Assembly (NCBI GenBank): GCA_016929495.1
Contig: JAFGIS010000066.1
Span: forward strand, 1-32,107
Source of the DNA: Polyangiaceae bacterium
GTDB lineage: Bacteria > Myxococcota_A > Polyangia > Polyangiales > Polyangiaceae
Direction: 5' to 3'
DNA: 32,107 nt
The stretch's first letter is position 1. Each line of letters opens with the position of its first letter. Below are positions 1 to 8,655 of the stretch, in pieces. The notes under the pieces were generated by a model. That model did not search any database. It saw only the letters and a list, made by a program, of their open reading frames with translations, and was not told where the DNA came from. A program made the translations under genes and the position numbers.

Positions 1-4
1 AACG

Positions 5-202
5 ATGCCCAAGATGAAGACCAAGCGGGCCGCCGCCAAGCGCTTCAAGTTGACTGCCAGCGGACTCGTGCGTCGCGCCAAGTGCGGGGGTCAGCACGGT
101 CTGAGCAACAAGTCGCGCAAGCGTCGCCGTCGCCTTCGCGACAACGACGTCGTGGCGCCCGCGTTCGAGGCCAGTATCAAGCTTCTGGTGCCGTACGGCT
201 GA
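5..202 (+). CDS. rpmI: 50S ribosomal protein L35
   Basis: This is the small basic large-subunit protein L35, 65 residues, the usual length. The N-terminus MPKMKTKRAAAKRFK is the hallmark of the family and fixes the start at the first ATG. Most of the rest is Arg/Lys-rich, as expected for an rRNA-binding protein. The C-terminus is somewhat longer and more acidic-to-hydrophobic than in many L35 proteins but still ends normally. The gene is followed 39 bp later by rplT, the classic infC-rpmI-rplT order; infC would lie just outside the window to the left. Identification is from sequence and context and is very secure. Confidence 0.97.
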   Translation: MPKMKTKRAAAKRFKLTASGLVRRAKCGGQHGLSNKSRKRRRRLRDNDVVAPAFEASIKLLVPYG

Positions 203-241
203 GGCCCGAGCGGCGTCACTGTCAACGAGTAGGAGCGAGAG

Positions 242-625
242 ATGTCGCGCGTCAAAAGAGGACCGCAGCCGCGTCGCCGCCACAAGCGTGTGTTCGAGCA
301 AACCAAGGGCTTCTGGGGCGGCCGCAAGAACCGCTACCGTCAGGCCGTACGCGTCCTCCACAAATCGTGGCAGTACGCGTACATCGGCCGCAGACTGCGG
401 AAGCGTGACTTCCGGCAACTGTGGATCGCGCGCATCAACGCTGCGTGCCGTGAGAACGGCACCAGCTATTCGCAGCTGATGGGCGGTCTGCGCGTGGCCG
501 GCGTCGAGCTCGACCGCAAGGTGATCGCCGACATGGCGGTCCGCCAGCCCGCCGCCTTCAAGACGCTGACGGAAGTCGCGGCATCCGCTCGAGCCAAAGC
601 GGCCGCAGCAGCACCTTCGGCGTAG
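242..625 (+). CDS. rplT: 50S ribosomal protein L20
   Basis: This is ribosomal protein L20, 127 residues, which binds 23S rRNA early in 50S assembly. The start MSRVKRG, the segment [12 protein letters not shown] near residues 20-36 and the motif [14 protein letters not shown] near residues 60-73 are typical. A good ribosome binding site (AGGAGCGAG) ends just before the ATG. The C-terminal tail, rich in Ala, is a short extension beyond the conserved fold. It sits between rpmI and pheS and is probably cotranscribed with both. In other bacteria L20 can repress its own operon through the mRNA leader; no such structure was examined here because the leader is outside the window. Confidence 0.97.
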   Translation: MSRVKRGPQPRRRHKRVFEQTKGFWGGRKNRYRQAVRVLHKSWQYAYIGRRLRKRDFRQLWIARINAACRENGTSYSQLMGGLRVAGVELDRKVIADMAVRQPAAFKTLTEVAASARAKAAAAAPSA

Positions 626-678
626 TCCGGTCAGGAGCGCATCCGCCTCCTGCGGTTCGGCGTCGCTTGCCAGGGCCC

Positions 679-1776
679 ATGCTGCGTCGTAGTGAGAGCT
701 CCGTGGCGACCGCAGCAGAAGTAGACCAGCGGCTGGCGGCATTGGGCGGACAGTTCCGTGATCGCTTCAGCCAGGCAGACTCGGAGCAGGAGCTCCGGCT
801 CGCCCGCGCTGACGTGCTCGGCAAGAAGGGCGCCCTCACCGGCATCCTGAAGCTGATGGGTGCGGTACCCGCCGACCAGCGCCGCCAGCTCGGTGAACGG
901 GTCAACGGCATCAAGGCCGAGGTGGAGGCTGCATTCAACGACCGCCTCGCCGAGATTCGGCGTGCCGAGCGCGAGGCCGATCTCAACGCGGCTCCGTTCG
1001 ATCTGACGCTGCCCGGACGGGTGCCCGCGCTTCGTGGTCACCTTCACCCCATCCGACAGATGCGCGATCACATCTTGGAGATCTTCCAGTCTCTGGGCTT
1101 CGAGATCGCGTGGGGTCCGGAGGTCGAGCTCGAGGTGAACAACTTCACCAAGCTCGCGTTTCCTCCGGATCACCCGGCCACCGACATGCAGGACACCTTC
1201 TGGGTGAAGGTCGAGGGTGCCCCGAGCGATGTTCGAGCACTCTTGAGGACGCACACGAGCAACGTACAAGTGAGGGAGATGAGCACCCACCCGCCGCCCA
1301 TGGCCATCGTGAGCGGCGGAGCCGTGTATCGACGCGACGACGACATCACCCACTCACCGATGTTCCATCAAGTCGAGGGCTTCCTGGTCGACGTCGGCAT
1401 CAGTTTCGCTCACCTCAAGGGCGTGCTCACCGAGTTCGCGCAGCGACTGTACGGTCGAGGCAGCCGCGTGCGCTTCCGTCCGAGCTACTTCCCCTTCGTC
1501 GAGCCCGGAGCGGAGATGGATATCGGCTGCGTGTTCTGCGACGGCGACGAAGCCAGGCGCCCGAGCTGCCGCGTGTGCAAAGGCACCGGTTGGGTCGAGG
1601 TACTCGGCTGCGGCATGGTCCATCCCCTGGTCTTCGCGCACTGCGGCATCGACGCGGAGAAGTACACCGGCTTCGCCTTCGGGGTCGGTGTCGAGCGGCT
1701 AGCCATGTTGCGCTACCAGGTGCCCGATATCCGGATTTTCTTCGAGAACGACCCGAGGTTCTTGGCGCAGTTCTGA
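679..1776 (+). CDS. pheS: Phenylalanine--tRNA ligase alpha subunit
   Basis: This is the catalytic alpha chain of phenylalanyl-tRNA synthetase, which activates Phe and charges tRNA-Phe as an alpha2-beta2 enzyme. It has an N-terminal coiled-coil region (about residues 15-90) and the class II core. The core shows HPIRQM, the motif-2 region around VYRRDDDITHSPMFHQVEG and the motif-3 segment GFAFGVGVERLAML. Before motif 3 lie two Cys pairs, CVFC and CRVC, a small knuckle found in many PheS proteins. In-frame starts exist at TTG 667, ATG 679 and GTG 703. ATG 679 was chosen because AGGG precedes it; the N-terminus is therefore uncertain by a few residues. The last 78 bases overlap the 3' end of the opposite-strand ABC gene. 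No pheT follows, which is unusual. Confidence 0.95.
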   Translation: MLRRSESSVATAAEVDQRLAALGGQFRDRFSQADSEQELRLARADVLGKKGALTGILKLMGAVPADQRRQLGERVNGIKAEVEAAFNDRLAEIRRAEREADLNAAPFDLTLPGRVPALRGHLHPIRQMRDHILEIFQSLGFEIAWGPEVELEVNNFTKLAFPPDHPATDMQDTFWVKVEGAPSDVRALLRTHTSNVQVREMSTHPPPMAIVSGGAVYRRDDDITHSPMFHQVEGFLVDVGISFAHLKGVLTEFAQRLYGRGSRVRFRPSYFPFVEPGAEMDIGCVFCDGDEARRPSCRVCKGTGWVEVLGCGMVHPLVFAHCGIDAEKYTGFAFGVGVERLAMLRYQVPDIRIFFENDPRFLAQF

Positions 1777-3468
1777 AGAGGCTCGAAGCTCGCCGGTCCC
1801 TGTCGCGTTGCCGACCTGAACGACCTCGTCGGCCAGCGCCACGACTTGCTGCCGGTGCGTCACGACGAGCACGCTGCGCTGCCCGCGGATGCGTCCGAGC
1901 GCATCCATCACGGCCTCGGCGCTTTGCACGTCGAGCCCCTCGGTCGGCTCGTCCATGAGCAACACCGGAAGACCGGACGCCATCGCGCGAGCGAGGGCCA
2001 CCTGCCGCCGTTCGCCGCCGGACAGGGAGCGACCGCCTGGGCCCACCAGCGTGTCGCCTAGCTTGAGCTCCAGGGCGCCCGCGCCAATCTGCCGGAGTGC
2101 ATCAACAGCGCGTTCGCGCGTCGCGCCGCACAGGGTCAGGTTGTCGTACAGCGTGCCGGTAACCACAGGTGCCTCCTGCGGCACCCACGCCATCGGCCGC
2201 ACCGCGGGGCCAACACCCGGTCCTAGCGGCCGCCCTCCGTAACACGCGTCACCTGTGCCGGCCTCGAGCCCCAGCAGCGCGCGCAGGAGTGTGGTCTTGC
2301 CGCTGCCGGTCGGGCCCACCAGCGCGATGGTCTGCCCTGGCTGAAGCGAGAAGCTCGTCCTCGGACCGAAATCTCGCGCACCGAATGCGGTCGCGCGGAG
2401 CTCGAGCAGCCGATGGACAACGGCAGGCTCGTTCGGCGCGTCACCGGCCGCTGAACCAACGCACGCTGCGGGCTTCGGTGGCAACAGGGGTGCAAGACTC
2501 CGCGCAGCGGCAGTGCCGCGAGCGAGCCAGCCGCGCGCGTCACCCAAATCGCGCAGAGGGCGATAGGCCATGAAGAACACTGCGCTGAAGGCGACCAACG
2601 ACCCGTCTCCGAGCGAGTCGCCCCACCGCGGCGCCAAGGCGATGACCAGCATGAGTCCGAGCGCTCCCAGTAGCTCATTGCCGCTGGAGAGAGCCGCGCG
2701 ACCGGAGTCCGCGCGCACAGTTGCCAGCGTAGCCTGACGGCCGGCTTGCTCCAGTGCGGCAGTCACGCGCTCGCCGGCTCCGTAGACGCGCCACAGATCC
2801 AAATGGCGCACCAGCTCGTCGATCCCTGCGTACAACCGCTCGGCGAGACATTGCGCCTGGCTGGTCGCCGTCTTCCAGCGACGCCGGATCAGGGCCAGCC
2901 CGATGCTGAACGGAATCAGTGCCACGGCGGCACACGTTGCCAGCATGGGCGACACGAAGATCAGGGCCGCGGCGAGCGCCACTATCTGCACCAGCGCACG
3001 CAGCTCGGTGACCAGGCCGGCCACGACAGCCCTCTCGAGTTCGCGCACACCCACGGCGAGCTTGGCCAGCGCGTTCGGCGGCGGGCAGCCAGTGCCTCGC
3101 TGGAGCAGGGCGACCGTCGCGGATCGGCGCAGTGCCATCCCCACTGACCCGGCTACCGTGGCTTCAGCCACCGCGAGGCCCACAGCGCCCACGGCTTTGC
3201 CCGCGATGGCCGCGCAGCCGAGCCCGCAGAGCCAAAGCACAGGGCCACGATGCCCGCCCGGCGCGGTTCGAACGAGCCAAGAACCCAGGGTACCAATGAC
3301 CAGGGCACTGGCCGCGTGGCCCACAGAATACAGCGTGCCCGCTGCCACCAGAGTTGCCAGAAGCGGCCGGTTGCCGGCCATATGGCGCAGAGCCCAGCAC
3401 TGCCAGGCGTTTGGCCGATCACCCAGACACGCTGGGAACATGAACTCTTTGCGGAGCGCGCCGTGCAA
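1699..3468 (-). CDS. ABC transporter, fused permease and ATPase (half-transporter)
   Basis: This is an exporter-type ABC half-transporter, 589 residues. The first about 310 residues form the membrane domain with several long hydrophobic segments. The nucleotide-binding domain follows: Walker A GPTGSGKTT (about 385-393), signature LSGGERRQV (about 482-490), Walker B VLLMDEPT (about 502-509) and switch His in VVTHR (about 538). All ATPase residues are present, so it should be active, probably as a homodimer since no partner gene adjoins it. The substrate cannot be told; the layout resembles CydC/CydD, LapB-like or lipid/peptide exporters. The start is taken as TTG 3468, preceded by AGGA at suitable distance; ATG 3441 is an alternative. 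The gene is convergent with pheS, and its last 25 codons are read antisense to the pheS 3' end. Confidence 0.85.
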   Translation of the reverse strand: MHGALRKEFMFPACLGDRPNAWQCWALRHMAGNRPLLATLVAAGTLYSVGHAASALVIGTLGSWLVRTAPGGHRGPVLWLCGLGCAAIAGKAVGAVGLAVAEATVAGSVGMALRRSATVALLQRGTGCPPPNALAKLAVGVRELERAVVAGLVTELRALVQIVALAAALIFVSPMLATCAAVALIPFSIGLALIRRRWKTATSQAQCLAERLYAGIDELVRHLDLWRVYGAGERVTAALEQAGRQATLATVRADSGRAALSSGNELLGALGLMLVIALAPRWGDSLGDGSLVAFSAVFFMAYRPLRDLGDARGWLARGTAAARSLAPLLPPKPAACVGSAAGDAPNEPAVVHRLLELRATAFGARDFGPRTSFSLQPGQTIALVGPTGSGKTTLLRALLGLEAGTGDACYGGRPLGPGVGPAVRPMAWVPQEAPVVTGTLYDNLTLCGATRERAVDALRQIGAGALELKLGDTLVGPGGRSLSGGERRQVALARAMASGLPVLLMDEPTEGLDVQSAEAVMDALGRIRGQRSVLVVTHRQQVVALADEVVQVGNATGTGELRASSELRQEPRVVLEENPDIGHLVAQHG

Positions 3469-3984
3469 ACTCTTTCCTATGTCGCACTGGCCTTTAGGCC
3501 TACACCAGGGAGGCCACCGCGGGCTCCTAGGCGAAAAGGCTTAACAAAATGCCGCCAGCGGCGTTCTGGTACTTGGTAGCCGCCAGGGGTGCCCGCTGGG
3601 TGGGTGCCTTCGACAGCAATCGAACAGAAATCTGCGCCGGTTGACCGAGGACTTCTACACTAATCAGTGTACGGTCTATGATCTTTGACCCTCTCAGACG
3701 GCCGACTCGAAGGCATGTTTCTTGCTGGACCAATTGTGACTTGACATCCGCCGCCTTCGAGTCCAATTCGCCGCGGCGAGACGTGTTCCAATAGCGTCCC
3801 GCACACCGGCTTGCACCACCTCCGACTTCTCTACCCCCGGACGCAATCTGACGCGGCCGGGGAATCAAGCTTTCTCCTGAACAGTTGGCTTCCGGTGCCC
3901 TGCCTTGCGTCCTATGACAAGCGCGGGGCCTCTTGACACGATCCCACTTCACTTCCGACGTCGCACCACGCGATCCAGGCAATC
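3469..3984. other. Divergent intergenic region, 516 bp
   Basis: This gap separates the ABC transporter gene (leftward) and the sigma factor gene (rightward). Open frames in it have no recognisable protein features. It holds the dyad and possible promoter described separately near 3654-3682. TTGACA hexamers also occur at 3741-3746 and 3933-3938, but no convincing -10 box stands at the right distance. Confidence 0.5.
3654..3682 (+). promoter_or_regulatory. Possible promoter overlapped by a 16-bp dyad
   Basis: TACACT-AATC-AGTGTA (3656-3671) is a perfect inverted repeat with 6-bp arms. It overlaps a possible sigma-70-type promoter, TCTACA (3654-3659), 17 bp, TATGAT (3677-3682), pointing toward the sigma factor gene about 300 nt downstream. 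The -10 hexamer matches five of six consensus bases and the -35 four of six. A dyad placed over a -35/spacer is a typical repressor position, but no binder is known here. Confidence 0.3.
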
Positions 3985-5364
3985 ATGGCGCAGAACGAAG
4001 AGACAATCATCGACTATCCGATCGATGACCCGCCTGATCAGCGGGCGTCCCGCAGCTCTCAGGTGGAGTTTGGCCAACCGGACGAGGAGCTGGAGCGTCG
4101 CATGGGGTCGAGCCTGCCCCCGGCGCTGCTGACACCCAGCACTCTTCCGCGCGATCCGACCATGGACAGCGCGGGAGATTCCATGCTCTCGCGATACTTC
4201 CGGGACATGGCGACCCACCAAGTGATGGGCCCCGATGAGGAGCTCGAATGCGCCCAGCGCGTCGAGCAGGCGGAGGTCGAGCACTGGTGCGCCCTGCTTT
4301 CGTACATGCCCGCGGCGGACGCCATTCTGGATCGCCTGCAACAGGATATTGCTTGCGCTGCCGAGGCCGATCGGCCGGAAACGCCTCAAGTCGAGGAGAT
4401 GCGCACGCTGCTGAAGGCCTACCGCAAGCAGCGCTCCAAGTTGTTGGCTGAGCAGCAGCGCCGTTGGCAAGATCTCTGCGCGGAGCTCGCGCGAGATGTT
4501 CGCTTGCCAGACTCGGACCGGATTTGGATGGCCGACGCATACAGAATGGCCAAGGATGCCGTTCGTCCGCCGGGTTCGGACGAGGAGCGTCAACAGCTTC
4601 CGGACACGCCGGCCTACCGGCGCTTCATGGCACGGGTGAAGCGGACCGACTCCAAGCAGCGCTCCGCCAAGAACCGGTTCGTCAAGGCGAACCTGCGGCT
4701 CGTGGTCAGCATCGCTCGCCGCTACAACCGCGGGCGTCTGCCGCTCATCGACCTCATCCAGGAAGGCAATATCGGTTTGATGAAAGCCGTGGAGCGCTTC
4801 GACCATACTCGAGGCTACCGCTTCTCCACGTACGCTTCGTGGTGGATTCGCCACGCGATCAGCCGGGCCCTGGCCGACAAGGGTCGGGCCGTGCGCATTC
4901 CAGTGCACATGCTCGATACCTACAATCGTGTGTCGCGCGCGACGCAGACCATCATCGCGCGCACGGGCCGGGAGCCGACACTCGACGAGCTCGAGAAGGA
5001 AACCGGCGTGCCCAAGGAGAAGCTCGACAAGGTCAAGGACCTCTACGCCGACACCCCGTTCTCCCTGGATCGCCCGGTGGGCGACGAAGACGGTCGTCGT
5101 TTCATCGACTTCCTGGTCGAGGAGAACTCCGCGTCCCCGTATGACAACCTCGCCAGTCAGAAGTGGGCCGAGGAAGTGCAACGGTTGCTTGGCACGCTCA
5201 CCCCGATTGAGTCGCGCATCATCCGGTGGCGTTTCGGCCTCGACAACGAGGACGAGCTCACGCTCAAGGAGATCGGCGACAAGTACAACCTGTCGCGCGA
5301 GCGGATCCGCCAGCTGCAAGAGCAGGCTATCGGCAAGATCCGCAAGCAGATGCGCGAGTTCTGA
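3985..5364 (+). CDS. RNA polymerase sigma-70 family factor (group 1/2 type)
   Basis: This is a primary-like sigma factor of 459 residues that directs RNA polymerase to promoters. It has a region 1.2 segment ([22 protein letters not shown], about residues 56-78) and a spacer domain of about 130 residues. Region 2 follows (about 225-300) with [30 protein letters not shown] and [15 protein letters not shown]. Region 3 (about 305-380) and region 4 (about 400-459) complete it; region 4 ends in the helix-turn-helix [21 protein letters not shown]. It lacks the long acidic region 1.1 of housekeeping RpoD and resembles the group 2 factors (SigB/SigC-like) that myxobacteria carry in several copies for stress or development. 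The specific paralogue cannot be named from sequence alone. It stands alone between a divergent ABC gene and an unrelated downstream gene. Confidence 0.92.
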   Translation: MAQNEETIIDYPIDDPPDQRASRSSQVEFGQPDEELERRMGSSLPPALLTPSTLPRDPTMDSAGDSMLSRYFRDMATHQVMGPDEELECAQRVEQAEVEHWCALLSYMPAADAILDRLQQDIACAAEADRPETPQVEEMRTLLKAYRKQRSKLLAEQQRRWQDLCAELARDVRLPDSDRIWMADAYRMAKDAVRPPGSDEERQQLPDTPAYRRFMARVKRTDSKQRSAKNRFVKANLRLVVSIARRYNRGRLPLIDLIQEGNIGLMKAVERFDHTRGYRFSTYASWWIRHAISRALADKGRAVRIPVHMLDTYNRVSRATQTIIARTGREPTLDELEKETGVPKEKLDKVKDLYADTPFSLDRPVGDEDGRRFIDFLVEENSASPYDNLASQKWAEEVQRLLGTLTPIESRIIRWRFGLDNEDELTLKEIGDKYNLSRERIRQLQEQAIGKIRKQMREF

Positions 5365-5665
5365 GACGGCAGCCCGCGCGCTCCGCCGCCTTGGTGGCCG
5401 GAGCGGAGATGATCCGCGCTCGCGGCGGCGGGAGCAGGCGGGAGCGACAGGGTGCTTGCACCCCGCCGAGCCGGAGAGATCCAACGCCTGGCGGGCAACC
5501 GGCCTATGAGCCGTTACCCGCCAGGAGGCCGAGTGAAGTCTTTGGGCAGCTCGACAGTCTATACTTCGGGAGCCCACGCGGCCTCTCCCGACGCTCCTCC
5601 ATGGGGAGAGCGGACGCTTCGGCCTCGCGATGGCTGCCCGTGACTTGCTACCAGGAGACACGAAG
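5365..5665. other. Intergenic region with weak hairpin and possible promoter
   Basis: Just after the sigma gene, CGCTCCG (5379-5385) pairs with CGGAGCG (5399-5405), with further pairing inside. This GC-rich hairpin has no T-tract and may act as a weak or Rho-assisted terminator. At 5560-5565 TATACT is a good -10-like hexamer for the downstream Cys-rich gene, but no clear -35 box accompanies it. No coding signal was seen. Confidence 0.35.
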
Positions 5666-6556
5666 ATGACCAAGTGGATCGCTCCGGTTACCGCAGGCTT
5701 GCTCGGCACTGCGGCGCTTATGCTGGTTCCCTCTGTGGCCCACGCAGGCAAGGTTATCGACGCCTGCAGCAGCATCCATGTCGAGGCCGATGCACAGTGC
5801 ACCATCGAGGCCGAGGGCGGCTGCACGGCCAAGTGCACGCCGCTGAGCTGTTCCGGCGCATTCTACGCAGAATGCGAGGGCGAGTGCTCAGGCAAGGCTG
5901 AGGCGAGCTGCACCGGTGAGTGCGATCTCGACGGCTGCGTGGCCGAGTGTGAGGGTGGCAAGTTCGATTGCTCCGCCCACTGCCAGGCGGAATGTGACGC
6001 GAACTGCTCAGCCGACTGCCAGGGCCAGTGCGAGACCTCGGACAATGCCGCCGAGTGCAAGGGGGAATGTGAGGGCACCTGCGAGGCCACCTGCCAGGGC
6101 GAGTGCGACGCTTCGTGCGATATCGAGAAGCCGGATTGCAGCGTGGAGTGCAAGGCCTCCTGCGAGGGACAGTGCACGGCCAAATCGAACCTGAAGTGCC
6201 AGCTCGACTGCCGGGCAGAAAGCAGCTTCGACTGTGAGGGTGGTTGCAAGGCGAGATGCAAGCGGCCCGAAGGTGCCATGTTCTGCGATGGCGAGTTCAT
6301 CGACGACGGCGGCCACCTCGCGGAGTGCTACGACGCGATCGAGGCCTGGGTCGAGTCTCACGTCCAGATAAGCGGTTCGAGCGACTTCGAGGCCGAGTGC
6401 AAGAACGGCGAGTGCCGAGCCCAAGGCCAGGCCAAAGGATCAGTCAAGGCGAGCTGCGCCGCAGCTCCGGGTCGCCCCGCCAACGGAGCCGGGCTCCTGG
6501 TGGGCCTGTTCCTCGGTGCCGGCGCTCTCTTCGGCAGGCGACGGTCAAGGTCGTAG
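5666..6556 (+). CDS. Exported Cys-rich repeat protein with MYXO-CTERM-like tail
   Basis: The protein has 296 residues. Residues 1-27 form a signal peptide ending VAHAG. About 37 Cys residues follow, mostly spaced as C-x3-C in units such as CEGEC and CQGEC. Acidic and small residues fill the gaps and there are few aromatics. The C-terminus has a Pro/Gly turn, one hydrophobic helix (GLLVGLFLGAGALFG) and an Arg cluster, RRRSRS. This matches the plan of MYXO-CTERM/PEP-CTERM sorting tails that are cut and anchored to the cell surface, though the exact subfamily is not certain. The start is ATG 5666 with AGGAGA eleven bases upstream; an upstream in-frame ATG at 5630 lacks a signal peptide. The function is unknown. 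Possible roles are a disulfide-rich surface layer or metal binding. A strong hairpin terminator follows. Confidence 0.85.
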   Translation: MTKWIAPVTAGLLGTAALMLVPSVAHAGKVIDACSSIHVEADAQCTIEAEGGCTAKCTPLSCSGAFYAECEGECSGKAEASCTGECDLDGCVAECEGGKFDCSAHCQAECDANCSADCQGQCETSDNAAECKGECEGTCEATCQGECDASCDIEKPDCSVECKASCEGQCTAKSNLKCQLDCRAESSFDCEGGCKARCKRPEGAMFCDGEFIDDGGHLAECYDAIEAWVESHVQISGSSDFEAECKNGECRAQGQAKGSVKASCAAAPGRPANGAGLLVGLFLGAGALFGRRRSRS

Positions 6557-6569
6557 ACGGCGTTGCTCC

Positions 6570-6599
6570 AGAGCCAGGGTGGGGGCTCACCCTGGCTCT
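6570..6599. terminator. Bidirectional intrinsic terminator
   Basis: AGAGCCAGGGTG (6570-6581) and CACCCTGGCTCT (6588-6599) form a perfect 12-bp stem with a 6-nt loop, followed by a short T-run on the + strand. It lies between two convergent genes, the Cys-rich protein and the CBM3 lipoprotein, and can serve both. Confidence 0.8.
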
Positions 6600-6612
6600 T
6601 TGTGCTTCGGCA

Positions 6613-8370
6613 CTACGCTGCCGCGCCACCCGCGCCGCCCGCACCGCTCGCACCGCGCGCGCCGCCCGCGCCGCCCGCGCCGCCCTCACCGCTCGCGCCG
6701 CTCGTCGGAGTCGCGGGCTCCGGTGCCGCCCCGCCTGCGCCGCCTGTCGGAGTCACGGGCTCCGTCGCCGTGGTGGGCTCAGTGCCCCAGATCAGACGGC
6801 CAGCTTCGTCGTAGAGCGCAACGAGCTCGTTGTCGATCCACTCGCCTGCTTTGTACGAGAAGTCGTCCGTCCCGTCGAAGCCATTCGTGTAACCCGCGGT
6901 GTGGATGCGCAGCTGCACGTCGGTGCACTCGTCGGCCTTGAGGCTCGACCCGTCGTTGAAGGTGACACTCACCACGCGATCTGCGCCCGCCGGGCCATCG
7001 GCGATCGTGGCGACCGTGCCCGACTTCGGCACCATGGGACCATAGTCGATTTCGGCCACGAGCTCGCCGTCGGCGGTGTCCTGATCGAACCAGTACTTGA
7101 GCGTCATCCCGGCAAGGGGAATGTCATGGCTCGAGCTGTTGCAGACCCTGAGCTGGGGCCGAATGGCCTGCTGTTCGCTCTGGCAATTGCTCTTCACCTG
7201 AAGGTCGGACTGCACGCACTTGCCCGTCTGGCACAGCTGCCCGGTCTCGCACGCGGTCTCGCAGGTCCCGCAGTGCTGCCGCGACGAGTCCACGTCCACG
7301 CAAGCACCGTCGCAGTCCGTCAGACCCCCGTCGCACACGCACTCGCCGTTCTTGCACGTCTGGTCGTTGCCGCAGACGTGCTCGCAGCTTCCGCAGTGCT
7401 CTGCGGACGAGCCGACGTCCACGCAGCGCCCTTCGCACAGGATCTCGCTCTTGCCAGGGCACTCACAGGCACCATCGACGCAAATCTGCGAGCCGACACA
7501 GGCACTATCGCACCCACCGCAGTGGTACGCGCTACAGCTGACGTTGACGCACTGCCCGTGACAGCTCCTGGACGGTGCCGCGCACTTGCACTTGCCTTCT
7601 TTGCATCCCTCGCCGTCGCTACACTGGCTCTCGCAGCCTCCGCAGTAGAAGGCGCTCGTCGCCGTGTCGGCGCAGCTCTGTCCGCATTGCTCCAGCTCCT
7701 CCGAGCATTCGTCCGCGCACGCGCCGTCCGAGCAAAGTTGCCTGTCGTCGCACTCGACGTCGCATTCTCCGCAGTGCGCGCTATCACTGCTGAGGTCGAC
7801 GCAGCTGCCGGCGCAGCGCTCGAACCCGTCAGCGCAGATGCACTCCCCGTCCTTGCAGATCCCGCCTGGCCCGCAGCCGTGCCCGCACTCTCCACAGTCG
7901 TCGGCACTGGCCTTGGAATCGACGCACTTGCCGGAGCAGTGCAAGAGCCCTGCGGGGCAGACGCAGGTACCCTGTTCGCAGAGGATCCCCTCTCCGCACT
8001 CGTTGCCGCACTCGCCGCAGTTGTGCTGGTCGCGATCGATTAGCGTGCAGCGGTTGCCGCAGAGGACGCCCTGCACGCACGGGTTGCCTCCGTCGGTCCT
8101 GTCGATGGGTAGCCCACCCGTCGACAAGGGCTCGAAGCTCGGCGCGTGCCCTGCCGTGGACTCGTCGTCGGAGGAGGCTGGCGTCCCTGCGACGCCGGCA
8201 GACTGCCCCTGCGCACCCCGTGTACCACCAGTACCCCCAGTAGCTTCCGTGATGGCTGTCATCCGAGCGGGCTTGGCGCAGCTCGCAGCGATGAACGCGA
8301 TAAGCGGCGCTCCGGCGAGGCGCGCAATACGGCAACCCAAAGCAAACGAAGTTCTCACGAAAGGCAGCAT
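6613..8370 (-). CDS. Surface lipoprotein with seven Cys-rich repeats and a CBM3 domain
   Basis: The predicted protein has 585 residues. An N-terminal signal region ends in a lipobox-like AASC (Cys31). After a Thr/Gly-rich stretch come seven repeats of about 41 residues (about 96-388). Each has the pattern C-x-G-x-C-V-D near the start, HCG-x-C in the middle and a closing C-x2-G-x-C. Residues about 390-530 resemble a family 3 carbohydrate-binding module, with blocks such as LKYWFDQDT, VSVTFNDGSS and a DDFSYKAGEWIDNE segment. The tail is Gly/Ala-rich. No catalytic domain is present, so the protein probably tethers the cell surface to cellulose or related wall polymers rather than cutting them. 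It is convergent with the Cys-rich gene and lies 285 bp downstream of the cutinase-like gene on the same strand. The CBM3 call is by pattern; the repeat function is unknown. Confidence 0.82.
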   Translation of the reverse strand: MLPFVRTSFALGCRIARLAGAPLIAFIAASCAKPARMTAITEATGGTGGTRGAQGQSAGVAGTPASSDDESTAGHAPSFEPLSTGGLPIDRTDGGNPCVQGVLCGNRCTLIDRDQHNCGECGNECGEGILCEQGTCVCPAGLLHCSGKCVDSKASADDCGECGHGCGPGGICKDGECICADGFERCAGSCVDLSSDSAHCGECDVECDDRQLCSDGACADECSEELEQCGQSCADTATSAFYCGGCESQCSDGEGCKEGKCKCAAPSRSCHGQCVNVSCSAYHCGGCDSACVGSQICVDGACECPGKSEILCEGRCVDVGSSAEHCGSCEHVCGNDQTCKNGECVCDGGLTDCDGACVDVDSSRQHCGTCETACETGQLCQTGKCVQSDLQVKSNCQSEQQAIRPQLRVCNSSSHDIPLAGMTLKYWFDQDTADGELVAEIDYGPMVPKSGTVATIADGPAGADRVVSVTFNDGSSLKADECTDVQLRIHTAGYTNGFDGTDDFSYKAGEWIDNELVALYDEAGRLIWGTEPTTATEPVTPTGGAGGAAPEPATPTSGASGEGGAGGAGGARGASGAGGAGGAAA

Positions 8371-8655
8371 AGTCGACTGACCATCGAGTTTCGAATCCGG
8401 CTTTCACGAATCCAGCCAGAGCGGATATTGTAGAGCAAGAGAACACCGTCGGCCAGCACGCGTGGCCTGATCCGTCCCTGCCCTGGGCGGTTCGGGGTTA
8501 CCGTGGAGTTCGACCCGATGCAACGCAACGTGCCTTTCTGAGCCGAGACTCCAGTTCATCGAAGCCTCGCCCCAAGAAGGCACGTACAGCCGGTCTGGTC
8601 AGCCGCTCATCGTATCTTCCGCGTGTGCCTTTCAGTCGGCCACACGCTGTGGGCT
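8371..8655. other. Intergenic region
   Basis: This is the 285-bp gap between the stop of the cutinase-like gene and the start of the CBM3 lipoprotein gene, both on the minus strand. It probably holds the promoter of the latter. No clear hexamers, repeats or small genes were seen. Confidence 0.3.

Noticed and set aside
631..1353. Long minus-strand open frame of about 240 codons opposite pheS
   Set aside because: It lies wholly antisense to pheS, which has strong family motifs, and its translation has no recognisable pattern. High GC DNA yields many such shadow frames.
3741..3769. TTGACA at 3741 as a sigma-70 promoter
   Set aside because: No acceptable -10 hexamer is found at 16-18 bp spacing.
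3527..3982. Minus-strand open frame of 151 codons in the divergent intergenic region
   Set aside because: No domain, no signal peptide and no good ribosome binding site; it covers the likely promoter region of the sigma gene.
3949..5838. Minus-strand open frame of 629 codons opposite the sigma factor
   Set aside because: It is antisense to a clearly real sigma-70 gene and spans into the next gene; its composition is typical of a shadow frame.
6244..8043. Plus-strand open frame of about 600 codons opposite the CBM3 lipoprotein gene
   Set aside because: The opposite strand holds seven regular Cys repeats and a CBM3-like domain, which cannot be chance; this frame is Arg/Ala/Leu-rich noise.
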